A stretch of DNA of 64,000 bases from NCBI GenBank assembly GCA_027062365.1, contig JAMOTK010000044.1:1-64000 (forward strand). Reading direction: 5' to 3'. The notes beneath the pieces are model-generated. The model made no database searches, was not told the DNA's origin, and was given only the letters and a program-made list of their open reading frames with translations. The translations under genes were made by a program, and so were the position numbers. This stretch comes from Sulfurovum sp. Its GTDB lineage: Bacteria > Campylobacterota > Campylobacteria > Campylobacterales > Sulfurovaceae. Positions 1 to 8,613 of this stretch are shown in pieces; position 1 is the first letter of the stretch; each line of letters starts with the position of its first letter.

Positions 1-46
1 ACTCTCTCAAACCACTTGTTTGATGTCTCTGTGTTGTTGGACGCGT

Positions 47-75
47 ATTATAGCACCAAAACCTTCTCTTGTCAA
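47..75 (-). promoter_or_regulatory. Consensus sigma-70 promoter, probably of an rRNA operon
   Basis: On the minus strand there is a perfect -35 hexamer TTGACA (70-75), a 17-nt spacer and a perfect -10 hexamer TATAAT (47-52). These are followed by a GC-rich discriminator (ACGCGTCC), so transcription should start near 38-40 and run out of the left edge. GC-rich discriminators are typical of stringently controlled stable-RNA promoters. The transcribed leader includes a small CAAAC/GTTTG hairpin and ends in GAGAGAGT, which would fit the 5' end of a 16S rRNA (AGAGTTTGATC...), but the gene itself lies outside the window. The promoter is clear; its target is inferred. Confidence 0.8.
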
Positions 76-316
76 GGGTTTTACAAAAGAAATTGAAAAT
101 TTCTTTGTTTTCTTTTCTAAATAGCTCGCTTCTTCTTCTCTGCTTACATTATATATACTTTTTTTGCCTAAAAAGCACCTTGGGCTTGTAGTATTACAAC
201 TTATCTGTAGAAGCTTTTTACCACAACCTCTCAAATCAAACTCAAATTGATGATACTTAGATTACGTTCACCAGACCCCATCTACTCTCTCCTCTCCCTG
301 TTTATCTCCTAGAACA
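76..316. other. Intergenic region between the rloC-like gene and the rrn-type promoter
   Basis: No convincing gene is present. A perfect 9-bp hairpin (arms 86-94 and 98-106, 3-nt loop) is followed on the minus strand by TTTCTTTT and could terminate transcription from the rloC-like gene just before the strong promoter. A second minus-strand TATAAT lies at 148-153 with no good -35 and could be an additional upstream promoter. A 75-codon open frame across this stretch has low-complexity, basic composition and overlaps the promoter, so it was not called. Confidence 0.4.
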
Positions 317-2875
317 TTATCTCCTCTTAAATTCATCATACCAAGCTAAAATTGAATCTATATCTTTTTCTAACTCATCAGGTTCAGGCATTATAGTTGG
401 CATCTGTGGTGATTGACTATGCTCATATACAGAATATTTACTCATAAAGTTATCGATTACATCACAATCTGATTGAGTAATTTTTACAAGATTTCCAATC
501 TTTCCCATTGTGTTAATAGCTCTTCGATGCCTTTGAACTACATCAGCTAAAAAGTAATATTCAACAATACGTTCTAGTAGTATTCTAAAGTCACTACATA
601 TCGCTTTTGCTAAAGGATAATAAACTTCTGAACCATGTTCGTCATAGAGATTCTTAGCCGTAACCAGTCTACTATTTTTTAGATGTTTCAATGCTGTGTC
701 TGGTTTTTTCCCATAAATAGGTATCTCACCAACTTCTCCACTTCCCCAAGGTTCTTGTCTTATATTAACTTGTGCTACAGATGTTGCTTTATCACTAATA
801 ATTCCTAAAAAAGTCAACCTATGCGTAAACACAAGTACCTGTCTATCATTACTTAACTTTATAAGTCTATCTATTGTTTTTTCTTCAAAATCTTGGTCTA
901 GTGATGAGATAGGGTCATCAAAAACAAAGGGAGTAAATTCTTCTCGTCCAGTCACATCAGCTAAGAACGCAGCTAAAGAGATAATACGTTGTTCTCCTTC
1001 ACTCAGTACATCTACTAATGATGTATCTGTTACAGAGTCTTCTAGTTTTAGTTGATGTCTTATTACACCATGTCTTGGTCTTGTCTTTACAAGTTCAACT
1101 TTTATTCTATTTGCTCCTAAAGCTACTAACTCTGTATTAAATCTTCGTACATATTCAGTAGTAATAATAATTTCTGATAATTGACTTGCTTTAGTTGAAA
1201 TACTTCTTGTTGCAGTATAAAGTATCAAACCTTCTAATGTTTTATAGGCTTTAAGTCGTGCAACTTCAACCAATATGGCATCTTTTTGTTGCGATGTCCA
1301 CTCTAAAGTTTTTAATTCCAATAACTCACTTTTAGATTTTACTCTATCAAATTTAAGAGCATCTTCATTATGTTGTTTTGCTAATGTTTCATAACCTTCA
1401 CTAATCGTAGTAAGTGCTAATATATCCTCTGAAATGACTAATCCAACTATTTTTATACTACCATCAGTTGCTTTTAATTCAGTTGCTTTTAATTCAGTTA
1501 CTTTAGCTTCTATTACTGTCCATATAGTATCTAATTTGGCTTCCCATTCTTCAGGAGTTAATGCACTTAACTCAACTAAGTTTTTAATAGTTTCGGTATT
1601 AGGTCTAGTAGGTAAACTATTTATCTTATCTTGAAAAGCCTTCTCTGCTGTAGTTGCATCAGTTTCCACTGTACTTTTTACAAAAGTATCAAAACCTTTC
1701 ATCCTTATTTTTGCATCATCATCTAAAGCTTGATGACAAAGAACACACCTAGCATCTTCTATCTTAGGAAATGTATCACCTTCATATGCTTCTTCAACAG
1801 AATATTTCCGTGCAGCTTCCCATAATGCTTTCCATGTTTCGCTACCGACACCTTCTAGTTTAAACAAATCTCCTTGACTACTATTTGTTTCAATAGCTAT
1901 TTGTCTTTTAGTCAGTGCCGTGTTCTTAAGGATAATAATTTCATCACAAGATTCTTGACTAGTTTTACTATATGCCGTTGCCATATTTGCAATCACCCTA
2001 TTAAGTTGTGTTTTTTGTTTTCGTAATTTAATAGCTACTGCATTAGGGTCTTCTGCTTTTAGTCGTTCTTCCAAGTCTGTTATGGCTTTTACATCTGCAT
2101 CTGTAAAAACTAATATACTTGCCAACGACTCTTCAGTATATACATGGTTCAACCTATTATATAACCTAGCTTTTGTAGTATGTTCGTATTGTGTTGGTAG
2201 CGTAGGAAGTCCCTTAAGAAGACTATTTTTTTCTACTTCAAGTTTTAACGATACCCTTTTACAGACAGATACAAGATTTTCAAATAATGCGACCAACGGT
2301 GGTATATAAGATGCCTCGTTCTCTTTTGTCAAATACATATTTGCATTATCAGTATCAAATATATCAACCCCCAACAAATCATCAACTGCTACATCGGTAG
2401 CATTCCAAATAACTTCAGTAGGCGTTCCACCAAGAGTATAGTTAATCTTGCAAGACCTATCTGTAGGCACTGGTGACACATATACATTAGACTTTAGTTC
2501 TTTAGCATTGGCTTTACCTGTAGCTCTCTTTAATATACGCGTATAACCTGACTTACCTGAACCATTATTTCCATAAATGACAGTAAGATTGTCTGTACCA
2601 AAGGCTAATGGGTTTCTAGGGGCTAACCTATCTATGCCTTTTACTTCACTTATGGTATTTAGTCTTAATGTAGTGGGTGTTGTAGTTGTAATTAGACTAG
2701 GAAAAGTCCTTGTCCTTGTCACAGTTTGACCTATTGGTAATTTTAGATGTGCCACTAATACATCAATGTCTGCATCACTTATCTCATCTTGAGTCAATAT
2801 CTTTGAAGCAGCTTCTTGAAGCCAATCTTTTTGTGTATGTAACCAATTCAATATATCTTCTTGGGGTGTGAGCAT
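317..2875 (-). CDS. rloC: RloC/PrrC-like AAA ATPase, predicted anticodon nuclease
   Basis: This is an 852-aa protein of the AAA_13 (PrrC/RloC) type. It has Walker A GNNGSGKS at about 102-109, an ABC signature LSEGEQ at 624-629, Walker B ending in FVFDDP with D653/D654, and an H-loop histidine at 685. The ATPase halves are split by a long helical insert that carries a CVLC pair (C377, C380), resembling the zinc-hook CxxC of RloC. The C-terminus has R764-x3-E768 and H819 (YEHSQ), the Arg/Glu/His arrangement described for the anticodon-nuclease centre of PrrC and RloC. In that family the nuclease cuts or excises the tRNA wobble nucleotide after phage or DNA-damage signals. A strong AGGAGG precedes the ATG. 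The gene stands alone between an rrn-type promoter and the acl operon, with no hsd genes next to it. Family assignment is firm; nuclease activity is inferred. Confidence 0.8.
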   Translation of the reverse strand: MLTPQEDILNWLHTQKDWLQEAASKILTQDEISDADIDVLVAHLKLPIGQTVTRTRTFPSLITTTTPTTLRLNTISEVKGIDRLAPRNPLAFGTDNLTVIYGNNGSGKSGYTRILKRATGKANAKELKSNVYVSPVPTDRSCKINYTLGGTPTEVIWNATDVAVDDLLGVDIFDTDNANMYLTKENEASYIPPLVALFENLVSVCKRVSLKLEVEKNSLLKGLPTLPTQYEHTTKARLYNRLNHVYTEESLASILVFTDADVKAITDLEERLKAEDPNAVAIKLRKQKTQLNRVIANMATAYSKTSQESCDEIIILKNTALTKRQIAIETNSSQGDLFKLEGVGSETWKALWEAARKYSVEEAYEGDTFPKIEDARCVLCHQALDDDAKIRMKGFDTFVKSTVETDATTAEKAFQDKINSLPTRPNTETIKNLVELSALTPEEWEAKLDTIWTVIEAKVTELKATELKATDGSIKIVGLVISEDILALTTISEGYETLAKQHNEDALKFDRVKSKSELLELKTLEWTSQQKDAILVEVARLKAYKTLEGLILYTATRSISTKASQLSEIIITTEYVRRFNTELVALGANRIKVELVKTRPRHGVIRHQLKLEDSVTDTSLVDVLSEGEQRIISLAAFLADVTGREEFTPFVFDDPISSLDQDFEEKTIDRLIKLSNDRQVLVFTHRLTFLGIISDKATSVAQVNIRQEPWGSGEVGEIPIYGKKPDTALKHLKNSRLVTAKNLYDEHGSEVYYPLAKAICSDFRILLERIVEYYFLADVVQRHRRAINTMGKIGNLVKITQSDCDVIDNFMSKYSVYEHSQSPQMPTIMPEPDELEKDIDSILAWYDEFKRR
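1465..1494. repeat. In-frame 15-bp tandem duplication inside the rloC-like gene
   Basis: Two perfect copies of a 15-bp unit, CAGTTGCTTTTAATT, lie head to tail at 1465-1479 and 1480-1494, with the start of a third copy (CAGTT) after them. In the protein this gives a repeated five-residue ELKAT block in the helical insert. The unit length preserves the frame, as expected of replication slippage tolerated in a coiled-coil linker. Confidence 0.85.
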
Positions 2876-3123
2876 CTTAACTTCCCTCCTTTAAATTAAA
2901 TAGAAATATAGCGAATATAAGAGTCAGATGATAATGATAGCTCATAACCTCCACTATCTCATTCACCATCATAACCATTCCCATCTTACTCATCAAACTT
3001 AGCCTTCATAGTAGGATTCCTATAGGTCAAATTATTCGATAGGCGTAGGTTATTTAGTTAGATTATAGCATAAAAGATATTGATAAAATTTTTGAAGGGT
3101 AAAAGAAGTTGAAAAGATAAGAA
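2876..3123. other. Intergenic region upstream of the rloC-like gene
   Basis: Nearly 250 bases, AT-rich, with no open frame worth calling. The part next to the rloC-like gene holds its Shine-Dalgarno sequence and weak TATATT-like -10 candidates on the minus strand. The other end receives the T-rich tail of the acl terminator. I see no repeat or RNA gene here. Confidence 0.4.
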
Positions 3124-3157
3124 GATAATCGAATGAGAAAATACTCATTCGACTATC
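3124..3157 (-). terminator. Terminator of the acl operon
   Basis: A 14-bp stem (arms 3124-3137 and 3144-3157, one G-T type mismatch) with a 6-nt loop lies just after the aclA stop codon. On the minus strand it is followed by a T-rich stretch (TTCTTATCTTTTC). Position and shape fit Rho-independent termination of aclBA. Confidence 0.65.
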
Positions 3158-3175
3158 TGTTGTAGAAGAAAAAGC

Positions 3176-4978
3176 CTATAGCTCTTCTGCTTCTTGTACA
3201 TCATAGAGAATGTCATCCATTGGGTGACGGTACATAGGCATAGCAAGACGTTTTTCATCAAGTACGTGACCGATGAATCCAATAGAGCGACCTACGATGA
3301 AGAATGCGTTGAGTGTACCTGATTCGATAAACTCATTAATCTCAGCTTCTTCGTAACCTAAAGCTCTCCACATATCTACCATCAGGATACCGATAGTACC
3401 ATCCACATTTAAGATAAGGTTTTCTTTTTTAGAAGTAGTCAATGCTTCAACAGTTTTGGCATAATCCAAAAGTGGTGTTGAGGGGAAATGTTCTTCTGCA
3501 AAATTCATAAGACCTGTGACTCTTAAATCAGGGTTTTTTAATGATTTGATACGGTGTCCGATTCCAGGAATTGGAACACCCTCGCCTTTCATATATTTCA
3601 AGAAAGCTTTAGGGTCAAGGTTATTGTCATCAGCATGTTTGAAGTACTTCGCAGCACCATCAATCGCTCCACCAAATCTAGGTCCAATAGTAAGAAGACC
3701 AGTTACTAGTGATTCTACTACTGATTTACCTGCACGTGCTGTGACTTTTGCATTGTGAGCTCCAGAAACTGCTGGACCATGGTCTGCTACTGTTTTGATA
3801 ACTGTTTCGATAAACTCTGTAGCCCATGTTGGGTACTGTTTTTTGAACCATAGAAGGGCAATAACATCACCGATACCTTTACCTGTATCAGGTGTAGCAA
3901 CACTTGATATTGGGAAACCTGCGTAAGTACATTCTTCTCCTCTATCATCAGAAATAGTACAGATGAACTCTTTAGATCTTCTTACAGCAGGGACTGTACT
4001 CATAGCTGGTTCTGGAATCTCAGCTAAGTTCAAGCCTTCAAATACTTCTTTAATCATAGCAGGAAGTTCATTGAATGAATTTGGTACATGAATACCAGCT
4101 TCTCTCATTGCAGCATTTTTAAAGTCAGCTGTTTCCATCTCGCCATTGGCAGAAGCACCTGCGTGACCAAACTGAACACCAGAGTCATAATACTTAGCGA
4201 TTGTACCAATACACCAAGCAATCACTGGTTTAGTTATAGCACCACTTTTGATAGCTTCGATAACTTTATACTCTTCAGTACCACCAACTTCACCAAGAAG
4301 AATCATGTACTTAACAGCTGGGTTTTTTTCCATTCTAAGCATATTATCAATGAACACAGAACCTACAAATCTATCTCCACCAATAGCAACACCCTCTGCA
4401 ATACCATCTGCATTGATAGAGATAATGTTTGAAAGCTCGTTGAACAGTCCACCTGAACGCGTTACAAGTCCACAAGAACCTGCACGATGAAGTTTAGACT
4501 GAACAATATTAGTGATAGTACCACCAATATTTGCTACTTTAAATGCACCTGGAGTGATAGCACCCACAGTAGCTGGTCCAATGATAGTTACATTTTTTTC
4601 ACGAGCTGTTTGGTTCATACCACGAGCCAAACGCTCAGGGATACCTTCAGCTGTAATCATCATAGATGAGAAACCACCGATTTCTAGTGCTTCCATCGTG
4701 ACATCATACGCTGTTCTAAAAGAAGCAAAGTTTAAAAGAACGTCAGCTTGTGGCTGTGCTTCTTTGGCATCGGCAGTTGTTTTAAAAAGTGGAATCATCA
4801 CTTCATCTGGTCCAAAAAAGAACTTATCAAATTTATTGTTTGAAGTAGGTGCAACAATGGCAGCTACTGAAGGTGTTTTTCTTTGAATAGTATAATCGTA
4901 ATCTAACATTCTTTGAATTGCTGTTTTGTTGTTATTCCAAAAAATAGCTTGTGTGTCTTTTGTATATAATTGTTCCAT
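3176..4978 (-). CDS. aclA: ATP-citrate lyase, large subunit (AclA)
   Basis: ATP-citrate lyase splits citrate, with ATP and CoA, into acetyl-CoA and oxaloacetate, and is the diagnostic enzyme of the reductive TCA cycle. This 600-aa subunit has the succinyl-CoA-synthetase-alpha-like CoA-binding/ligase part first. The phosphorylated catalytic histidine is in GHAGAS (H272). A citrate-synthase-like C-terminal half follows, with GIGHRIKSL and the other citryl-CoA lyase motifs. Length matches bacterial AclA (about 600 aa). The gene follows aclB by 9 nt and is closed by a hairpin terminator, so the two subunits are made from one transcript. In this lineage the enzyme implies autotrophic carbon fixation; the reaction could also run oxidatively under some conditions. 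Confidence 0.95.
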   Translation of the reverse strand: MEQLYTKDTQAIFWNNNKTAIQRMLDYDYTIQRKTPSVAAIVAPTSNNKFDKFFFGPDEVMIPLFKTTADAKEAQPQADVLLNFASFRTAYDVTMEALEIGGFSSMMITAEGIPERLARGMNQTAREKNVTIIGPATVGAITPGAFKVANIGGTITNIVQSKLHRAGSCGLVTRSGGLFNELSNIISINADGIAEGVAIGGDRFVGSVFIDNMLRMEKNPAVKYMILLGEVGGTEEYKVIEAIKSGAITKPVIAWCIGTIAKYYDSGVQFGHAGASANGEMETADFKNAAMREAGIHVPNSFNELPAMIKEVFEGLNLAEIPEPAMSTVPAVRRSKEFICTISDDRGEECTYAGFPISSVATPDTGKGIGDVIALLWFKKQYPTWATEFIETVIKTVADHGPAVSGAHNAKVTARAGKSVVESLVTGLLTIGPRFGGAIDGAAKYFKHADDNNLDPKAFLKYMKGEGVPIPGIGHRIKSLKNPDLRVTGLMNFAEEHFPSTPLLDYAKTVEALTTSKKENLILNVDGTIGILMVDMWRALGYEEAEINEFIESGTLNAFFIVGRSIGFIGHVLDEKRLAMPMYRHPMDDILYDVQEAEEL

Positions 4979-4987
4979 TATTTCTCC

Positions 4988-6325
4988 TTACTTCTCTAGT
5001 GCCATACGAACGATGTCAGTAACATGCGTCTCTGGTCCATAAACTTCAATGTATAGACCTAATCTGTCTGCAGCTTCTTTAATATCTTTAAGACCTTTTT
5101 CATAGTTAGGCCCTCCACGTCTTACGTAGATTTTTAAATCAACTTCTTTCATCTTATCAGCATAGACTTCAAAGGCTTGGATGATACCTGTAAAAGTTTT
5201 GGCAACATCAGTAAAGTTAGCAATAGCTCCACCGATAATCATCACTTTTCCACGACCTTGTGGGTCTTTTTCTCTTGTCATAAGGTCAAGAAGCGTCTCT
5301 GCGTAGAATTTTGTCTCACCAGTCGTTGGTCCACCTGAGTACTCACCGTAGTTAGCAAGGTCATCAATACCTGCCATGTCTGCAATAGTATCTGCATACA
5401 CAACAGATGCACCACCACCAGCAACCATCGTCCAGATTCTAGCTTCTGGTTTAAGGAGTGTAAGTTTCAGTGAAGCACCCGTTTTAGCATCAGCTTCTTC
5501 AATCGCTTCAACTTCTGGAGACTTAGCTTCCATACCAAATGCAGTAGGATACGCAACATCGCCCCACTCTTCTACCATCATAAATCCAGCAGTATCATCA
5601 AGTTTTGCAACCATATCTAGTAATTCAACCTTATTGCCTTGCATAACAAAAGGATTGATTTCAAGATATGCAAAGTTTAATTCACGGTATGCTTTAAAGA
5701 AACCAATACAAAATTCAGCAAAATTAGCTTTGTCTTTTTCTGCTACGTCTTTAGGAACATTTGCTCTAATTGCTTGGGCTATCTCTTCTTCCGTTGCAGT
5801 AATAGCAAATGGGATTTCAGTTACTTTTTCATCCCAATTTTCTTCAATGGCAATACCACCTTCAGCAGACATGTAGATAACATCGTTATCGCCAACACAT
5901 GTAGCAGAAACATAATACTCTTCTGAATCAGTATGAGGCGTAAATGGCTCAACAATAAAGTGAGTTAATTTATCTACACTTGGTTCACCTGTTGGTTTAT
6001 CGCCATCAAATGAAAAATAAACAGATTGGTCAGATGATGATTTTTCATCAATCCAGCTAGAAGCTTTGGCTAAAGAAACATCCCCTGGTTTAGTGTCTTT
6101 AAAAAGAACTAAATCATTCATACCTCTTTTACCAAATAACATATCTGGTTTTGCAACCAATGCTTTTTCTTTTAACCATGTCTTTGTTTCTGCTACATCT
6201 GTTAATTCTCTTCCATTTTGAACCATTACAGTTTCATAAGCATACGTAAAGTCTGGGAAATATTTATCCCAGTGCTTTGCCAAGATTGACTTTGCGTCAT
6301 ATTCTCTAATCGCCTTTTGAGCCAT
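4988..6325 (-). CDS. aclB: ATP-citrate lyase, small subunit (AclB)
   Basis: This 445-aa subunit resembles the N-terminal half of animal ATP-citrate lyase and succinyl-CoA synthetase beta. It carries an ATP-grasp fold followed by a citrate-binding flavodoxin-like domain. Recognisable parts are the acidic/glycine segments near GGGASVVYAD, GEYSGGP and the final GPETHVTDIVRMAL. AclB supplies the nucleotide-binding site and pairs with AclA in the cytoplasm. It is the first gene of the acl operon, with an AGGAGA ribosome-binding site seven bases before the ATG and its own 132-nt upstream region. The two-gene acl layout, rather than fused eukaryotic ACLY or the ccs/ccl pair, is what is found in Campylobacterota and Chlorobi. 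Confidence 0.94.
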   Translation of the reverse strand: MAQKAIREYDAKSILAKHWDKYFPDFTYAYETVMVQNGRELTDVAETKTWLKEKALVAKPDMLFGKRGMNDLVLFKDTKPGDVSLAKASSWIDEKSSSDQSVYFSFDGDKPTGEPSVDKLTHFIVEPFTPHTDSEEYYVSATCVGDNDVIYMSAEGGIAIEENWDEKVTEIPFAITATEEEIAQAIRANVPKDVAEKDKANFAEFCIGFFKAYRELNFAYLEINPFVMQGNKVELLDMVAKLDDTAGFMMVEEWGDVAYPTAFGMEAKSPEVEAIEEADAKTGASLKLTLLKPEARIWTMVAGGGASVVYADTIADMAGIDDLANYGEYSGGPTTGETKFYAETLLDLMTREKDPQGRGKVMIIGGAIANFTDVAKTFTGIIQAFEVYADKMKEVDLKIYVRRGGPNYEKGLKDIKEAADRLGLYIEVYGPETHVTDIVRMALEK

Positions 6326-6421
6326 TGAGTTCTCCTTTAGTTTAGTTCTTATCAGTTTAACATTAAGTAGTTTTAACTTTTGTTTGAGTAATCGTAATCA
6401 TAAGAAATAAAGTAAATATTG

Positions 6422-6450
6422 TGTATTTTAGAAACAGTTTTTTAAGTCAA
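6422..6450 (-). promoter_or_regulatory. Possible promoter of aclBA
   Basis: In the 132-nt gap before aclB the minus strand has TTGACT (6445-6450) and, 17 nt further on, AATACA (6422-6427). The -35 is good and the -10 weak. Some promoter is expected here because the upstream gene is functionally unrelated. Confidence 0.35.
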
Positions 6451-6457
6451 ATAATTT

Positions 6458-7543
6458 TTAATTGTCACAAGGCTGAATCTTATAATATCGTAATTGATAA
6501 AGTTCTCTTCCATGGGCATCATTGTAACACTCTATCCCCTGCGAATGAAGTTTTTTTGATAAAAAATATGGCTGATAAATACGTTTTGCAAAATGTTTAG
6601 AGGGATCTTGTGATAAGAGATAAAGGCTTTGATGAAAGACAATAATAAAAACACTCACCCCCAAAGAGGCAATCACAATAAAAAAAGCCCTCTTATAACG
6701 CTTTTGAAATTCAGGAAGACGCACACGGACACTATGGTTAAAAACATCTAACATTAAAATAATAGCAATGGTCACATAAGGTGCAAAATCGGTAATATAC
6801 ACACGTTGGCGTATCGAAAGAAGTAAAGAAAATGCCAATGCTGTAAAAGAGATATACCAAAGTAATGTTTTTTTCTCTCGTAATAAAATTCTGTACATGG
6901 CATAAAAGAAATAAAGAAAGAGTAATGGCGAAAAAACCGTAGCATACAAACCAAAAATTTCAACAAAATGCCCTGAAGGTCTGCCTCCGATTTCTATGCC
7001 TTTGGCTAAAAATATAAAGGCTGTGAGAAATGCTGTGGAGGATATAAAAAGCTTTTTATCACGATGGACTATCGCATAAATAAACAGTGCTACAAAAAAT
7101 ATAATCGATGCTTCATGGATAAAAAAGAGTACTAACATTACAAAAGGCAAAAATAAAAAACGGTTTTGTTCATACATTAGTACAAAGAAAAGCACCAAAG
7201 GTAACACAATAATAGAAACATTTACGAGCGTTGTCGCTGTTAAGATACCTGGAAGAAACATAAAAAGTATCGTTGCTTGATAGGCATCAGAACGTTGTTT
7301 AAAATAACGCCTACTCACTTCATAAAATAAAGCAATATTCAAAAATCCAAAAAGAATAAAAAATATCCGTAAACCTAAAAATCCATCAATAAGATAGCTA
7401 CCCCAGTGCATAAAAATAGAAGGTATTTCAGTAGAGGTATAAAATATTTTTGCCTCATGGGGACTAATCGCCGTCGTAATAGAAAGATAAAAGACAGCGA
7501 TAACATAGATAAAAATAAATAAAAATAAATGTTTCTCTTTCAT
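6458..7543 (-). CDS. Polytopic membrane protein, possible GT-C type glycosyltransferase
   Basis: This 361-aa, very hydrophobic protein has roughly ten predicted membrane segments and a short soluble C-terminal tail with two cysteines. After the first segment there is a loop with SPHEAKIFY. An acidic motif at this place is typical of GT-C enzymes of the ArnT/PMT kind, which move sugars from polyprenyl-phosphate donors outside the inner membrane. No other signature is strong enough to name a donor or acceptor. It starts 3 nt after trpG and is probably co-transcribed with it and the gpt-like gene, although nothing links the functions. It could also be an unrelated integral membrane protein. Confidence 0.6.
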   Translation of the reverse strand: MKEKHLFLFIFIYVIAVFYLSITTAISPHEAKIFYTSTEIPSIFMHWGSYLIDGFLGLRIFFILFGFLNIALFYEVSRRYFKQRSDAYQATILFMFLPGILTATTLVNVSIIVLPLVLFFVLMYEQNRFLFLPFVMLVLFFIHEASIIFFVALFIYAIVHRDKKLFISSTAFLTAFIFLAKGIEIGGRPSGHFVEIFGLYATVFSPLLFLYFFYAMYRILLREKKTLLWYISFTALAFSLLLSIRQRVYITDFAPYVTIAIILMLDVFNHSVRVRLPEFQKRYKRAFFIVIASLGVSVFIIVFHQSLYLLSQDPSKHFAKRIYQPYFLSKKLHSQGIECYNDAHGRELYQLRYYKIQPCDN

Positions 7544-7546
7544 CTA

Positions 7547-8116
7547 CTAAAGTTTCAAAAAGTTATCTAAAATTTTATAACCATATTCAGACATAATCGA
7601 TTCAGGATGAAACTGTACACCATAAATAGGTTTGTCTTTGATTTGGAGTGACATAATCTCATTGTCATCCATGCTATGAGAGGTAGCTATAATATTGTCA
7701 GGTAGATTTTTTTGATTGACTGTGAGTGAATGATAACGTGTGGCTCTAAATTCATTGGGTAAATCTTTAAAGATAGACGTAGGGGTATCTATACTTACTT
7801 GTGAAGTTTTACCATGCATCATATTTTTAGCACGAATCACTTCTGCTCCAAATGCTTGGGCTATACTTTGATGCCCCAAACAAATACCAAAAATGGGTGT
7901 CGTATCCATAAATGCTTTAATCACATCTAGTGTGACTCCTGCTTCATCTGGTGTAGCAGGGCCAGGAGACAATATAATTTTTGCTGGATTTAATGCTTTA
8001 ATCTCTTCAATTGTCATCTCATCATTGCGAATAATTTTCAAATCTGCACCCAATTCACGGCAATACTGCACTATATTATACGTAAAGCTATCATAGTTAT
8101 CTATCATAAGTATCAT
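7547..8116 (-). CDS. trpG: Anthranilate/aminodeoxychorismate synthase, glutamine amidotransferase subunit
   Basis: This is a 189-aa class I (triad) glutamine amidotransferase. The nucleophile C79 lies in GICLGHQ, and the His/Glu pair is in FHPES (H170, E172). The start MIDNYDSFTYN is the standard TrpG/PabA N-terminus and the length is typical. It hydrolyses glutamine and passes ammonia to TrpE (tryptophan) or PabB (folate). No trpE or pabB is beside it, so it may serve both enzymes and the trpG/pabA choice cannot be made here. It begins one base after the upstream PRTase stop, with its ribosome-binding site inside that gene. The third codon after the chosen ATG is followed by another ATG, which could be the true start. 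Confidence 0.88.
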   Translation of the reverse strand: MILMIDNYDSFTYNIVQYCRELGADLKIIRNDEMTIEEIKALNPAKIILSPGPATPDEAGVTLDVIKAFMDTTPIFGICLGHQSIAQAFGAEVIRAKNMMHGKTSQVSIDTPTSIFKDLPNEFRATRYHSLTVNQKNLPDNIIATSHSMDDNEIMSLQIKDKPIYGVQFHPESIMSEYGYKILDNFLKL

Positions 8117-8117
8117 G

Positions 8118-8567
8118 TTATTTTTTCCTTAAATCTTCAGACCAAAAAAATTCTATCCAGCCTTTGGGTTCTTTTATGTACCACTTAGGTGTTATTTTAG
8201 CAGTTTTTTTATAAAAAAGTGAGGCTGTAAGGAAAGTAACTTCAGGATACCTCTCTTGAAGTACCTCTAAAGTAGCGATTAACGTCTCTCCACTGTCTAC
8301 AATATCATCCACAAGCAAAACAGATTTTGATGATTTTAAATCAGGGATATTAAAAACTTCAACCGATGCCTTTTGTTCTGTGCCTTCATACCCTATCGTA
8401 TTTATCGCATAGACATCACGTATATTATAGTATTCTCCTAACATTTGAGCCATAGACAAACCTCCTCTAGCAATACCTAATATCGCATCAAAAGGTTGGT
8501 CTATCTTTTGGGTTAAAATTTTTAGGTCTTCTTTGTATTCTTGGTAGGAGTAGTAGGTTTTTTTCAT
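8118..8567 (-). CDS. Purine-type phosphoribosyltransferase (Gpt-like)
   Basis: This 149-aa type I PRTase has the PRPP-binding motif VLLVDDIVDSGET (about 83-95) and an N-terminal GIARGGL loop. The size and the C-terminal KGWIEFFW match bacterial xanthine-guanine PRTases, where an aromatic residue near the C-terminus stacks on the purine. The expected role is salvage of guanine, xanthine or hypoxanthine to the nucleotide in the cytoplasm. It is first in a likely three-gene transcript with trpG and a membrane protein. Substrate choice is inferred from size and tail, not proven. Confidence 0.75.
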   Translation of the reverse strand: MKKTYYSYQEYKEDLKILTQKIDQPFDAILGIARGGLSMAQMLGEYYNIRDVYAINTIGYEGTEQKASVEVFNIPDLKSSKSVLLVDDIVDSGETLIATLEVLQERYPEVTFLTASLFYKKTAKITPKWYIKEPKGWIEFFWSEDLRKK

Positions 8568-8613
8568 AAGTTATTTCCTTTATTTCAATTATCATTTACA
8601 TCTTTGTATGGTT

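Noticed and set aside
7-234. 75-codon minus-strand open frame at the left edge
   Set aside because: It spans the consensus promoter and the hairpin, has poor protein character and no ribosome-binding site.
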